Shown here one piece after another: positions 10,103-29,559 of a stretch of DNA of 35,605 nucleotides. Under the pieces are notes generated by a model, which made no database searches, had not been told where the DNA came from, and saw nothing but the letters and a program-made list of their open reading frames with translations. Each line of letters opens with the position of its first letter. The stretch's first letter is position 1. Both the position numbers and the translations under genes were made by a program. Origin of the DNA: Didymodactylos carnosus (taxonomy: Eukaryota; Rotifera; Eurotatoria; Philodinida; Philodinidae); the NCBI GenBank assembly GCA_905250885.1, contig CAJNOQ010001119.1:1-35605 (forward strand), written 5' to 3'.

Positions 10103-12174
10103 TTAGGTAATTCTAGTCACTGTCATAAACACATAACATACCCTGCTAATAACTTGAGCCAGTTCTCTCCATTCACTATTATAACCCTGAAAAAAACAAG
10201 AAGCGTTGTTTATTGTACACTATTACAATCATCATTCTTACAATGTAGCCACCCAATGGCTTCAACAACCGTTCGGCTGGATCGACATTATCTTCGACAT
10301 TCACTCGCATTGTATCATTAATAATAGTACGATAATCTATAACTGTTCCAAACTGAAAAAGAATTTTTTTTTTGTACAAGTGAACTGTCTGAAGTAAACA
10401 GTCAGTATTAAAAAAGATGCATACTAGTAGAATATTTTCAAACATTGAAAAAACATGTGTTCAACTCAGACGTGTTTATCGATGTAAAATTAGTGCTTAC
10501 CTTTTTCTTCGTTGAGTTTTGTTGTTGTTGAGCTCCTGCGTTAGTAGTGTCACTGGATGGTTTCACTGATGAAACTATAGAAGAAAACAGCATATCATAA
10601 ATCAAGTTCCAATGAATAGAGAAAATTTAATTTCTCACCTTTCATGAACGATAAACTCATGTCTTCTAATGAGGTATTAGTATTATTATTATTATTATTG
10701 TTCGTATGTTGCTAAAAGAACCACATATTTGGTTACAGATAGATCTTTCTTTCCAAGGTTACCCAAGAAAATTAAGAACAGGATTCTGATACATTTTTTC
10801 ATATGAAGAATACTCACCTTCAGAATAACAATTATTTTCGAGCATTTTAGAGGATTTTAATTCTTTAATGACAAGCTTTCATCGCTCTCCGCGTATAGTT
10901 TAATAATATTGTTTAGAACCTACCGACTCACCGTTGATGTTGTTGTTTGACTAGATGTAGGAACATTTGAGGTGGCCCCATTTGCTGTTGAAGATGGTGG
11001 CGGAGGATGACCAATTGTCTTTTCTGAATTAGATCTATTTAGCTTTCTAGATACAAGCGTGCTTCGTCGTAAAATATCACCAGCTGATGGTGGTCGGTTA
11101 TTAACGTTACCATTTGTTGTTTCAGTTGTTGTAACCATAGGAGCAGCGTTTGGCACGCGAGGCAACTGCGGTACATTACTGCGACGAGATGATGACGGTG
11201 CACTATGAAAATTAGATATAATTTTTAGTATAATTATACATAACTATAGCAAAACTTAAACTTTTTAACAACTATAATAATTGTTTCACCTCAATGTTTT
11301 TGCAGCTAATTTGTTGTTTGGATTTGCTAAAATGAAAATTCTACATAGAATATCGACTAATTAATTCAAGAATGCTTACCTGCTACAAGAAGCTTTTTTG
11401 TTAGACGTGGATAACGGTTAAACTTGATATAGTAGTATGATCTAAAATATTGTGAATCAGATGGTCAAATGTTGGCTTCTGGCATATAATCGGCGTACTC
11501 ATATTCTTGTAAAATTGTATCTAAGTCAATATTATCACAAACATCGTATTTGCTCACATCTAAATTAGTTTCGTGTTCTAATTGACGTGCTGCTTCTACA
11601 TACCTAAAAACAAACACAATATTAGCAATTAAACAAATGAAAAACACTTTGATACTTAGAGAATATCATTTGTTAACATCTCTACAGACAAAAAATAAAA
11701 ATACCAGACATGACTAGAAGAAATTGAAAAAAGGAGACGTTTGTGAACCTAACAAAAACTAGGAAAGTCCTTAGTATTGGTACACATTTGAGCAAACCTA
11801 AATAAATTGTTTTGACTTGGGTGTTGGAAAATTTCAACAGATTTTGGAACGTCTGTATCGTTGATAAATGGTGAATTTTATCTGTATTGCTATGTCTGTT
11901 TTGGCAAGCTAAAATATCATTTGTGAATTAAAAAGAAGCTTACCCTTCTTCTGTGAGCCATTGCAATATCAGAACAACGAGATTTCTTTTCCGAGCTTCA
12001 ATACGTTGATCATCCTAAAAAAAAGGAAAGCATAGAAAGTTTCTATATATCTCAAAATAATCTGATAGAATGCTAATTTAATTGTCATTTAAATAAAACC
12101 CGAAGAAAACTTACTGCTTCACGAGCAGCATGTGTGGTCTTGATTGTTTGATAACTGAGAGTTGCTTCGGCCAT
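10103..12174 (-). CDS. KATNAL2: KATNAL2-like LisH protein lacking the AAA+ domain (partial or truncated)
   Basis: Exons on the minus strand: 12174-12115, 12014-11944, 11603-11499, 11441-11380, 11326-11290, 11202-10932, 10711-10639, 10574-10501, 10352-10242, 10186-10142 (303 codons, all in phase). The protein begins MAEATLSYQTIKTTHAAREA and continues with a LisH motif (LILQWLTEEGYVEAARQLE, CDNIDLDTILQEYE) and a basic segment, IKFNRYPRLTKK, all closely matching katanin p60 A-like 2. A low-complexity linker with poly-Asn and poly-Gln follows. The last exons carry FGTVIDYRTII, DPAERLLKPLGG and NSEWRELAQVISR, the segment just before the ATPase domain in the family. Beyond it no ATPase exon is seen; read-through stops at 10103-10105. 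KATNAL2 proteins are near 540 residues with microtubule-severing AAA+ activity in cilia and germ cells, so this copy is either a truncated gene or a pseudogene. An extra exon at about 10819-10875 is possible. Confidence 0.8.
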
Positions 12175-13088
12175 TTGTATATTCTATAGCAATTTTTTTT
12201 AACGAACAACCATTATCTGAGAAAAATGTCTACACTTTTGTTACTATCAACTGAGTACGTATGGTTCACAAGGTTTTATCAACAATAGTAAAGCTCATAA
12301 ACGGCTGTTTACTTCATATCCCCATGTATTGTAGCCATATTTTATGAGCCTAAAGAATGTTACTATGACACTGCCACTATATGATCTGTATTAAACATAG
12401 TAGCTAAAATCACTGTTATGCGTTCTTATAGGTGAAAATCTGGCCAATCACGATGTTCTATTCACTTTCTTCTAAGTATTTACACTGTCAAAACTGTCCT
12501 TCTGTAGTATAGGAAACATTGCAAGTCTCTCTCGATGGGAGAGAGTTCACGCGTCTTGTGTTTTAAATATTTATATTCGAAGCGTGCGAAGTCTTTTCAA
12601 CTGGTTGCAGTGAAATAATGACTTTTCAAAACAGAAAGGAGAAACTAGAAAACTTTTCATTTGATATATGCTCTGTTGTCGATTGAGTATATTCACAATA
12701 GTGAAATAAAGTTTGGTGATTAAGTTTAACTGTTTGTTCTGGTTTTCGTAGTTTTGTTAGTCCCTTTTGTCTATTTAATGTAAGGTTCTCACTATAAAAT
12801 ACAAGTTTTCAGTATAAAAATTTCAATATAGAGTAGTCTCTGAAAAGATTTATATAGTGGAAGCTTTTGAACATTAATATTCTTCAATTTCTCGATTACG
12901 AAAGGAAGCGGCTCTAGTCATCTTATAGCTCATCTTATTTCCAGATTACCATTTTTTCGAGAAGTCTCTCTTTTTTTTTTCTTTATAAATATGTTTTAAT
13001 GCATGAAAAGCATAATTGTTGACCATTTTCCACAAGTACTTTTTTTCGTCAATTGTTAGATTAAACTTCAAGTTCAAAGTCAACTAAA
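12175..13088. promoter_or_regulatory. Shared divergent 5' region of KATNAL2-like and CCT2
   Basis: These 914 bp separate two start codons facing away from each other, so they must hold both 5' UTRs and promoters. No classical TATA box or other defined element could be assigned with confidence. No gene was seen inside it. Confidence 0.4.
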
Positions 13089-15758
13089 ATGCGTGGAGAT
13101 TTAAATGTATGTATTCAATCACGCTACGAATGTTCAGTTGATAGATCTGTTTTTCTTGAATAGGCAGCACTTAATCCAATTCCGCTTTATAAACCTGGCG
13201 GAGGAGAAGAAAAAGCGGAAATAGCTCGATTGGTAAGTCTCTTCAAATATAAAATATCCAGTAAGATTTTTCAAAGTCTGATTTCTTGTTTTAGTCAACA
13301 TTTGCAGGCGCATTGGCAGTTGGTGATCTCGTTAAAAGCACACTTGGTCCTAAAGGAATGGTATGGTTTTTCAGACTAAATCAACCAGTTCTTATTCTTC
13401 TAAATACTTCAGGACAAAATATTACAATGTGGTGGTGGTGGACCCGATTCAGGAAAGCTTCTTGTTACAAATGATGGAGCAACTATATTATCGAAAATTG
13501 GCAAGTTCAAATAGGGAAAATACATTATCAAAACAACGCATATTTGAATTTCTATTTTATGTTTTAGGAGTTGATAATCCCGTGGCAAAAGTCTTAGTTG
13601 GTATGTTCATCTATTTGTTTATAAAATGAACTAAACTAATCTTCGCAGTGATTTTAAACACAATATCCCACTTAAATAGAAACAATGGGAGAAAACTTCG
13701 CCTATATTAGATTCAGTTCTAAATCTTTTCAACAGCTGAGATGTTTCTGTTTATTACGTGTTTAGAAATATCAAAAGTTCAAGATGATGAAGTTGGCGAT
13801 GGTACAACATCCGTGACTGTTCTTGCTAGTGAACTTTTAAGAGTAAGTTGTATTGACAGCAAAAAAGACAATAAACGATATTATGCTCATTATTTTATTT
13901 AGGAAACTGAAAATTTACTTGGACAAAAAATTCATCCACAAACAATCGTGAATGGATGGCGAAAAGCAAGCGCCGAAGCATTAAAGGTTCTTGAACAAGT
14001 TGCTGAAGATCATAGGTACGATTAATAATATAAATTCGTGTTGAGGTAACATTTCAGGATAACCTATCTGTTTTTTGTTTTCTAGTAAGAATCCTGAACA
14101 GTTTAAACAAGATCTACTGAATATAGCTCGTACAACATTGAGCTCGAAAATTATTCAAGGAAAAAAAGATCATTTTTCAAAATTATGTGTTGAAGCTGTA
14201 TTAAAATTAAAAGTATGAGACTGTAGACTATTGAAATATACTGTTTGATGTTCTAATATTTTCATTTAGGGTAAAACAGATCTTCAATCAATTCAAATAA
14301 TCAAAAAACTTGGTAATAATTTAAGTGATTCTTATCTCGAAGAAGGTAAACTGAATTGAACAGGACAATATGTTGAATACTCTGATAACATGTCTATTTA
14401 GGATTTCTTCTCGATAAACGTATTGGAATAAATATGCCAAAACGTGTAGAAAATGCACGTGTACTCATTTGTAATACGCCGATGGATACGGATAAAGTGA
14501 AAGTATTTGGCTCTCGTGTACGAGTCGATTCCGTTGCTAAAGTAGCTGAATTGGAATTAGCTGAAAAGGAAAAAATGAAAGATAAAGTAGAAAAAATTCT
14601 TAAACATGATTGTACAGTGTTTATTAATCGGTATGAAGTCTCGTTGTCACTTAACATTTACTAAATTATTTTCTTTTTCTTTGCTTGAAGACAATTAATC
14701 TACGATTATCCTGAGCAATTATTTGCTGATAAAGGTGTAATGGCGATTGAACATGCTGATTTTGAAGGAGTTGAACGTTTGGCATCAGTTCTCGGTTAGT
14801 AGAACATGTTAAGAAAAAAGATTTCTTTTTAACTAGTATCATTTATAGGAGGAGAAATTGTATCAACATTTGATGCACCGGATAAAGTTCGATTAGGTCG
14901 CTGTAAACTTATTGAAGAAGTAATTATTGGAGAAGATAAACTCATTAAATTTTCGGGTTTGTATTTTACACGTACACCTGTACTTAAATTTAAAAATGGT
15001 TTTCTCTTTTTTTAGGCGTTGCTTTGGGTGAAGCTTGTACGATTATACTTCGAGGTGCTACACAACAAATTCTTGACGAAGCTGAACGTTCAATACATGA
15101 TGCACTTTGTGTGTTATCTCAAACGGTTAAAGAACCAAGAATCTGTTATGGCGGTGGTAAGTGAAGTGCTAGAGAGTTTTTTGTTGTGCTTTAAGTAGAT
15201 TCGATTTTTTTTGCAGGAGCTGCTGAAATGTTAATGGCGAACGCTGTGACACAATTGGTACTGTCCGCAATAAATCAAATATATGAATATATTATGTTTA
15301 TCTTTTATTTTAGGCAGAAAAAACACCAGGCAAAGAATCGGTGGCTATTGAATCGTTTGCTCGTGCTCTTCGTCAGGTCAGTAGTAATTGTCAACGTAAC
15401 AGTAGAGAAGCTTATTTTATTCATGTTTAGCTGCCAACAATTATTGCTGATAACGCAGGCTATGATAGTGCTGAATTAGTAGCCAATCTTCGTGCTGCAC
15501 ATGCATCAGGAAAAAAAACCTTTGGATTAGGTATGTGTTTTCAATTTTACTTTCTAATTATTACATTTATGTTTCTTTTGTTAAGATATGAGAAATGGAA
15601 CAACAGATGATATGGTTAAATTGGGAATATTAGAATCATATCATTTGAAACGACAAGTTGTTGTTAGTGCATCAGAAGCAGCTGAAATGGTGCTTCGTAT
15701 TGATAATATCATTCGAGCTCCACCACGACCTCGACAACGAGATATGAGACATCATTAA
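13089..15758 (+). CDS. CCT2: T-complex protein 1 subunit beta (chaperonin CCT2)
   Basis: Seventeen exons (13089-13106, 13164-13232, 13295-13360, 13413-13500, 13568-13600, 13766-13842, 13903-14015, 14086-14212, 14270-14345, 14402-14630, 14691-14794, 14849-14956, 15016-15156, 15217-15257, 15314-15376, 15431-15530, 15586-15758) give 541 residues, against 535 in humans. This is the beta subunit of the cytosolic TRiC/CCT ring, which folds actin, tubulin and WD-repeat proteins with ATP. Family motifs are intact: [39 protein letters not shown] (nucleotide site), [33 protein letters not shown] and [28 protein letters not shown] in the apical region identifies beta rather than another subunit. The first coding exon has only six codons. 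Intron 4 has a GC donor. The gene appears complete and functional. Confidence 0.97.
13501..13567 (+). other. GC-AG intron in CCT2
   Basis: The exon ends ATTG and the intron begins GCAAGTTC and ends TTTTAG. The splice restores SKIGVDNP, which is invariant in CCT beta. No GT donor keeps this frame. The rest of the donor (GCAAGT) has the strong consensus usual for GC donors. Confidence 0.85.
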
Positions 15759-16166
15759 AAAATCAAAAATTAACGAACAAAAAATAGGCAATTTTTTACA
15801 CTTTTATATTCATATGTTCGTGTTATTAATTGTAATACAACTTTTTTCTACTACTTGAGAATGTGTGTGAACTAACAATCAGTATTTCTGTGTCCGTGTG
15901 TGTGAGTATGTTTTTTATTGTTATTGTTATTATAAGCTCAACCAACATTAAAAGTTTTGTATTGCAATCACACATAAATAATGAATTTTGCAAGGAACTT
16001 ATACTTTAACGATAGAAAGAGATGCATTTAACATTCCTTGTGGCTCTACGATATCAATAATAGTAACGTTATGTATTAGTTACGCTTCACATGATTTGAA
16101 GCTCTTCAGAGCTACATCAAGTTTTTATTTTATGAATATATGTAACACAATACAGAGAAAAAAAGA
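15759..16166. other. Short shared 3' region of convergent CCT2 and PSMG4
   Basis: Only 408 bp separate the two stop codons, so the 3' UTRs probably abut or overlap. TTTATT at 16124-16129 is an AATAAA signal for the minus strand, 38 bp beyond the PSMG4 stop. ATTAAA near 15948 could serve CCT2. Confidence 0.5.
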
Positions 16167-16628
16167 TCAATATGCATCGGGATTTTGACGAATATGTTCG
16201 ATTAGAGCCGATTCAATTTCTCTAAGTAATAGTTCATTTTCATCTGGTAAATTTAGACTAACATAAACTTGTTTGTTTAATCGACGTGTTAATTTTTTAC
16301 TTAACGATAATGAATGTTCATAAAAATCTCCACCAAATAATGTTGTACCAATTAAATTATTTGTATTATTCGACGTTGATAATGGAACCATTGAAGGCAT
16401 TGTCATCGCTAAATTCGATAATGACATATCACCATTCGTTCCAATCCATATAAATAAACATCGATCTGGATAACGAATAATTTGATACATCACCAAACTA
16501 TCTGATATTCGTTTTGAAAATTGAGACACATTGATACCGCCACTAATTTCCTTTATTGGCTGTATGACTTGATTATCAGCCAAATTAACATGGTTATTCA
16601 ATACTTCTGTATCAATTAAAGAACTCAT
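16167..16628 (-). CDS. PSMG4: Proteasome assembly chaperone 4
   Basis: A single-exon frame of 153 codons. PSMG4 pairs with PSMG3 and acts as a cytosolic chaperone in building the 20S alpha ring. Family features in order: a short beta-strand segment INVSQFSKRISDSLVMYQII; DRCLFIWIGTNGDMSLSNLA (the conserved FLW-G motif followed by NLA-AM); VPLSTS; then LFGGDFYEHSLSLSKKLTRR followed by LNKQVYVSLNLPD, matching the conserved LA-KLARKTNKQVFVSYNL region; and a C-terminal helix ending in HIRQNPDAY. The N-terminus is about 30 residues longer than in vertebrates and has no recognised signal. The start at 16628 lies directly after TTTAGA, so a 5' UTR intron is possible. It is in tandem with ARHGAP39 upstream, with about 970 bp between them. 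Confidence 0.9.
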   Translation of the reverse strand: MSSLIDTEVLNNHVNLADNQVIQPIKEISGGINVSQFSKRISDSLVMYQIIRYPDRCLFIWIGTNGDMSLSNLAMTMPSMVPLSTSNNTNNLIGTTLFGGDFYEHSLSLSKKLTRRLNKQVYVSLNLPDENELLLREIESALIEHIRQNPDAY

Positions 16629-17600
16629 TCTAAATCTACAGAATAGTATGTTTTACTATCAAAGTGAACTTCTATTTCCATTACAGTTATTCATTATTTG
16701 AATAAAAAAATATGCAAATTTTGATTCAATTCTTTTTTTAACCATGCACATCAAACTTACCGCAGACTTTTCCTCCTGGTAGTTTATGTGCATTATAAAC
16801 TTTTACTTAACTCAATAAGTCTTCCAAAAAGTTAGTTGCTTTCATAGCTAATAACAAATTTAAGTAAAAAAAAATGAGTGTTAAATAGAAAACTTGATCT
16901 TGTTCTAAGAGTAGGATGACTGTATATATTATAAAACATCGTATTTTATTGTGTAGTTAACATTCTTCTATTTTTAATGCAAACAGTTTGTTTTCAAAAA
17001 GAGAACAAAGGGAAAAAGACGCACACATACAGAAAATCTTAATTCTATCTATACAGGTTTTAGGGTATTTACCCTACAAAGAAAAAAAAGCAATAAAAAA
17101 CAACACGTATGTATTTGCATAGAAAAATTCTATTTTAGAAGCACAATAATTAAATACAAAATGGCAGCAAAAAGAAAATAACAATAAAAGTGAAATAGAG
17201 AGAAGCTTTTGGCATAACAAGGAAATCTCCTTTAAAGGAAAAAAAATGACTAGTGTGTTGTAAATGATGTCAGAGCTCAAGAAGAAAGAAAAGGAAAAAA
17301 ACTGTTCTATTGACGACATCACACACATTTGTACAAGAATGAGAAGTACATTGCACAAATACCCTGAGCAAAACACAGAAGAACAACTTATACACAAATA
17401 ATTAATATTTGAGAGATTCTTAGTTCCTGATGCAAATGCTAGTTAGCCGGTTATACAAAACAAGAAAAAAACACGTAGAAAAAAAATCTGCTGAGTAAAT
17501 CATTTGTAATAAAAAAAGAAAGTATGATATTTAAGTATAAAAAGAAAACAACAACGCATAATATCAGAAAGTGATAGGAGAAAGTAAAAAAGTGAAGTAT
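16629..17600. other. Region between ARHGAP39 stop and PSMG4 start
   Basis: This AT-rich region should hold the ARHGAP39 3' UTR (a minus-strand AATAAA appears as TTTATT near 16946) and the PSMG4 promoter. The 107-codon minus-strand frame at 17074-17397 is made of Phe/Leu/Ser/Cys codons from T-rich UTR sequence and has no domain, so I do not call it. Confidence 0.45.
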
Positions 17601-26318
<8,718 letters not shown>

Positions 26319-29272
26319 CTAATTTTGGATATTGAGAAATCAATCAATCCAGTGTTAATTCATACAAATAATAATAATAATAATAATGAAAAAAGTCTTT
26401 ATTCATTCCGTGTGTGAATTTTCCCAAATCAAACAGATCATCTAAAAGACAAAACAAAAAAAAAAAAAGAAGAAAAAAAAGAGTAATCTATTTTTTGTTG
26501 TTTAATTATGCTCAACACCAACGGTTTACAGACAAGTATAACCTTCATCACTGAATTGTGTATATGTGTGTGTGTGTGTGTGTATATGCCGAGTATAGAA
26601 CAATTCCAATCATGTCATTTTTCAATCAATCTTTCTACGACTACTATTGAACACACACACTGTATGGTTATGACATAAAGAATAAATGAAATGTGGTACT
26701 TATAAGACCAAATAGAATATATACGTAAAAAAGAAAAAAAGAAGGAAAAAAGGAACTGTACAATATTGTATGCACACGTACGAACACCATAAATATGATG
26801 ATAGTATGTCAAAATGATAAAGACTAAATGCGCCTATATATACATATAGAGAGAAGAAGAGAAAAAAAAAGAGAAATATATTTTTTCAGAAAAAAAAAGA
26901 AGAAAAACTTGTTCATACAAAGAGTCGAATGTTGATGAACACCAAAAAAACAGGAACTATTTTTAGAATGGGAAAGAAATTAGTCTGACACAGACAGTGT
27001 TCAATTCTCTGGAAACATTCATATAGTACTAATGATGATAACGATTTTTTTTTTCTTTCTATCATACAATAGTAATAATAGAAAGACTGTGTTTCTTATT
27101 TTTTTTTATTTCTGCACAACATGTACAAGATAGAATGAATAAACACATATTTGGATAAAAACAAAAGAAACTAGATCGCAACTACCCTGCGAGAGGATTA
27201 GAAAACCGACCAAATGAAACGTTTCTTCGACACCGTTTGAATCTCCTACGTACGATTAGAACACTGCAGTCCTCTAGTAGTAAACATTTTGATGCATTCT
27301 AACGGTAGTAATGTTTTATACTATAAATGCATCAAACTATACAGAAGTATAGACTAATATGTGATTATTTAATGAGTCACTGTACACTGTTCAAACTGAA
27401 TGTGTATGAAATGTTATGTGACTATTAATTATTGCAGAGGAAAACGGTGGAGTGCTTGAAAATATGCTCAAGTTTTGGGACTTATATACATTAATTAAAA
27501 GATATATTGAAAACTAATGCCAGATGTGTTATCTACAGTATCCTTAGCCTTTCTATTGATCTTTATCCCAAATTCATACGATTAGAATCAGCTGAGAACA
27601 AGTGACTGACTAGAGCAAGAAAAGTGTCAAAAAGAATTTTTTATGGTGAAACAGAATAAGCCTTATCGAGTTTCACTCGGTTGGCTTAAAGAGAAAAATA
27701 AAGAAATAATAGAAACGAAATAATTTGGCAGCGTATATTTATTGAACTTAAAAATATGTCATTTAGCTTTTGTTTCGTTCAGATCTGCAGTTAGATTTAT
27801 GAAAGATGATAAAAATCTTTAATATGTGTGTAGTTTAACAATAATGACTTTTTCAATAAAAATATATAAATTGAAGTTATATTTAGAGCAATTATCATCA
27901 ATCAGTCATTCATTAGTAGTGATCGATAGAAAAAAATTGACTAAAATCGTCGATATGATTATAGCCATACATCAAAAGATAAAAATATAGTTATTCTACG
28001 TGACAAACTCAACAAAATATAACAACTTTATCGTATCAAGTAACCTGACAAGCTTTTTTAAAAATCATACCGTTTTAATAGAATAAAATGTCATGTACAG
28101 CTCAAGTGTAAAAGTTAAACCTTAAAATATTTATAATTTAAAAACTAGATAAAACATTTATTCCTAGACTTAAGATTAATCATATATACAGTAATAATAA
28201 TAATCAAACTGTTTTTCTTTTTCACATTTTGCATAAATGTTTGACTAAAAAATAAGAGAACACATACAGATACACTCGTTATACTTCTTCCGTATGTGGT
28301 AGTGGATGATAACGATTAACTAATAATGATAAAACTGAATGATGAGAACAAAACAAAAAAGAAAGAAGTTGTTTGCACTTGGAATCGAACAGAAAAAAAG
28401 AAACAATGTTCAATCATCTCGATCGTTCCTTTTTTCTTTTCTACACATGTCTGTATTTACACGTGTCTCATCATCGAGAATAAAATATACGAAAAAGAAA
28501 AAGAAGAGAAAGAAAAGTAAAGAGAGATACATAGCTTATAAAAAGGTTGAGATCATCAGGAATTGCTTTTTTAGCACACTATAAATAGTGAACGTAATCC
28601 GATGATAAAAGAAGAAAAACTGTGTATAATCTTCAATACATACATTACTCTAGATATTTGTTACACTAGTGACCACTCTAATACGCAAGAACATTATTTG
28701 AAAATATAGAGTTGCGATATTTGTATCGATATACAAAATCGTCTTTATAAGGTCGCTCGCTATACGGTTATTTTTCTTCTCTTGAGCACTCATCTTTCTG
28801 ATAAATCTGTATGTTTTTTCTTTATATAATATCCATCTACAATGTGTATTCTCTGTGTTTGCCGAATATGAAAATTAAATGTAATAAGCTTCCAACATTA
28901 ATTTTCACTACTTCAATGTTCAAAATTACTAATATTTCTTTTTTCTCTTATTTCTGTTTTTCTATTCTTTCTTGATCTCAACGGGGTACATCATTTCAAA
29001 ATAAAAGATAGCTCAAAATACTTCTTTGATTTAATTTAATTCATTAAAAAATAATACAGTTAATCACGTTTTTTCTCTCTGCAAATGCAAAAAGAATGAT
29101 ATAAAGCAATATCATTGAGAAGAAAATTATTCGTTTGGAAGGAGAACCGATCGAAAACGAAGAAATGTAATCGTTTTTTTAATAGAATTTATGTTAATGA
29201 AACTTTAAAAGACTATTTAATAATCCTTCGAAATCGAGGATGAGAGTTCTAAGGGATTTTAACAGACTTCAA
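26319..29272. other. AT-rich region upstream of ARHGAP39
   Basis: This region probably contains the ARHGAP39 promoter and 5' exons, which I could not place. A less AT-rich patch at 27176-27290 may be a leader exon or transcription start. Simple repeats: (AAT)n at 26366-26387 and (TG)n at 26565-26583. No protein gene was recognised. Confidence 0.4.
26565..26583. repeat. (TG)n microsatellite
   Basis: About nine TG units in a row, flanked on both sides by TATATG. Confidence 0.85.
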
Positions 29273-29559
29273 CATATGGCCGCAATGAACTAGTGAGAAG
29301 GGCGAACTTAAAGCTTTAAAGTATAAAAATCGGATTGTTCATATAAAAAAAGGGTAATCATGGAGTTTTGGTGTTTCTCTGAAGATGTTAATTTTGGAGT
29401 GGCATCACTATGGTGGCGGTATTTGAATTACTTCTGTCATAAAATGCACCAGGGATGAACCAAAACTTCATGATAATCCTTGTTTTATATAGACAATCCG
29501 ACTTTTATACTATGAACCTTTAAGTTCACCCTTCTCGCTGGGGCATTCCGGCCATATGC
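29273..29559. repeat. Foldback element, family C
   Basis: Left arm 29273-29375 and right arm 29460-29559 are inverted copies with about 80 percent identity by eye, around a loop of about 85 bp. Outer ends read CATATGGCCG and CGGCCATATG. Shared inner blocks include GAGAAGGG, GAACTTAAAG, TCGGATTGT, ATCATG and AGTTTTGG. It has no coding capacity. It shares no obvious sequence with the other two foldback families. Confidence 0.82.

Noticed and set aside
14394-14657. 87-codon minus-strand frame opposite CCT2 exon 10
   Set aside because: Antisense shadow of the strongly conserved CCT2 apical-domain exon.
17074-17397. 107-codon minus-strand frame after ARHGAP39
   Set aside because: Phe/Leu/Ser/Cys-rich translation of AT-rich UTR sequence; no homology recognised, and the neighbouring genes explain the region.
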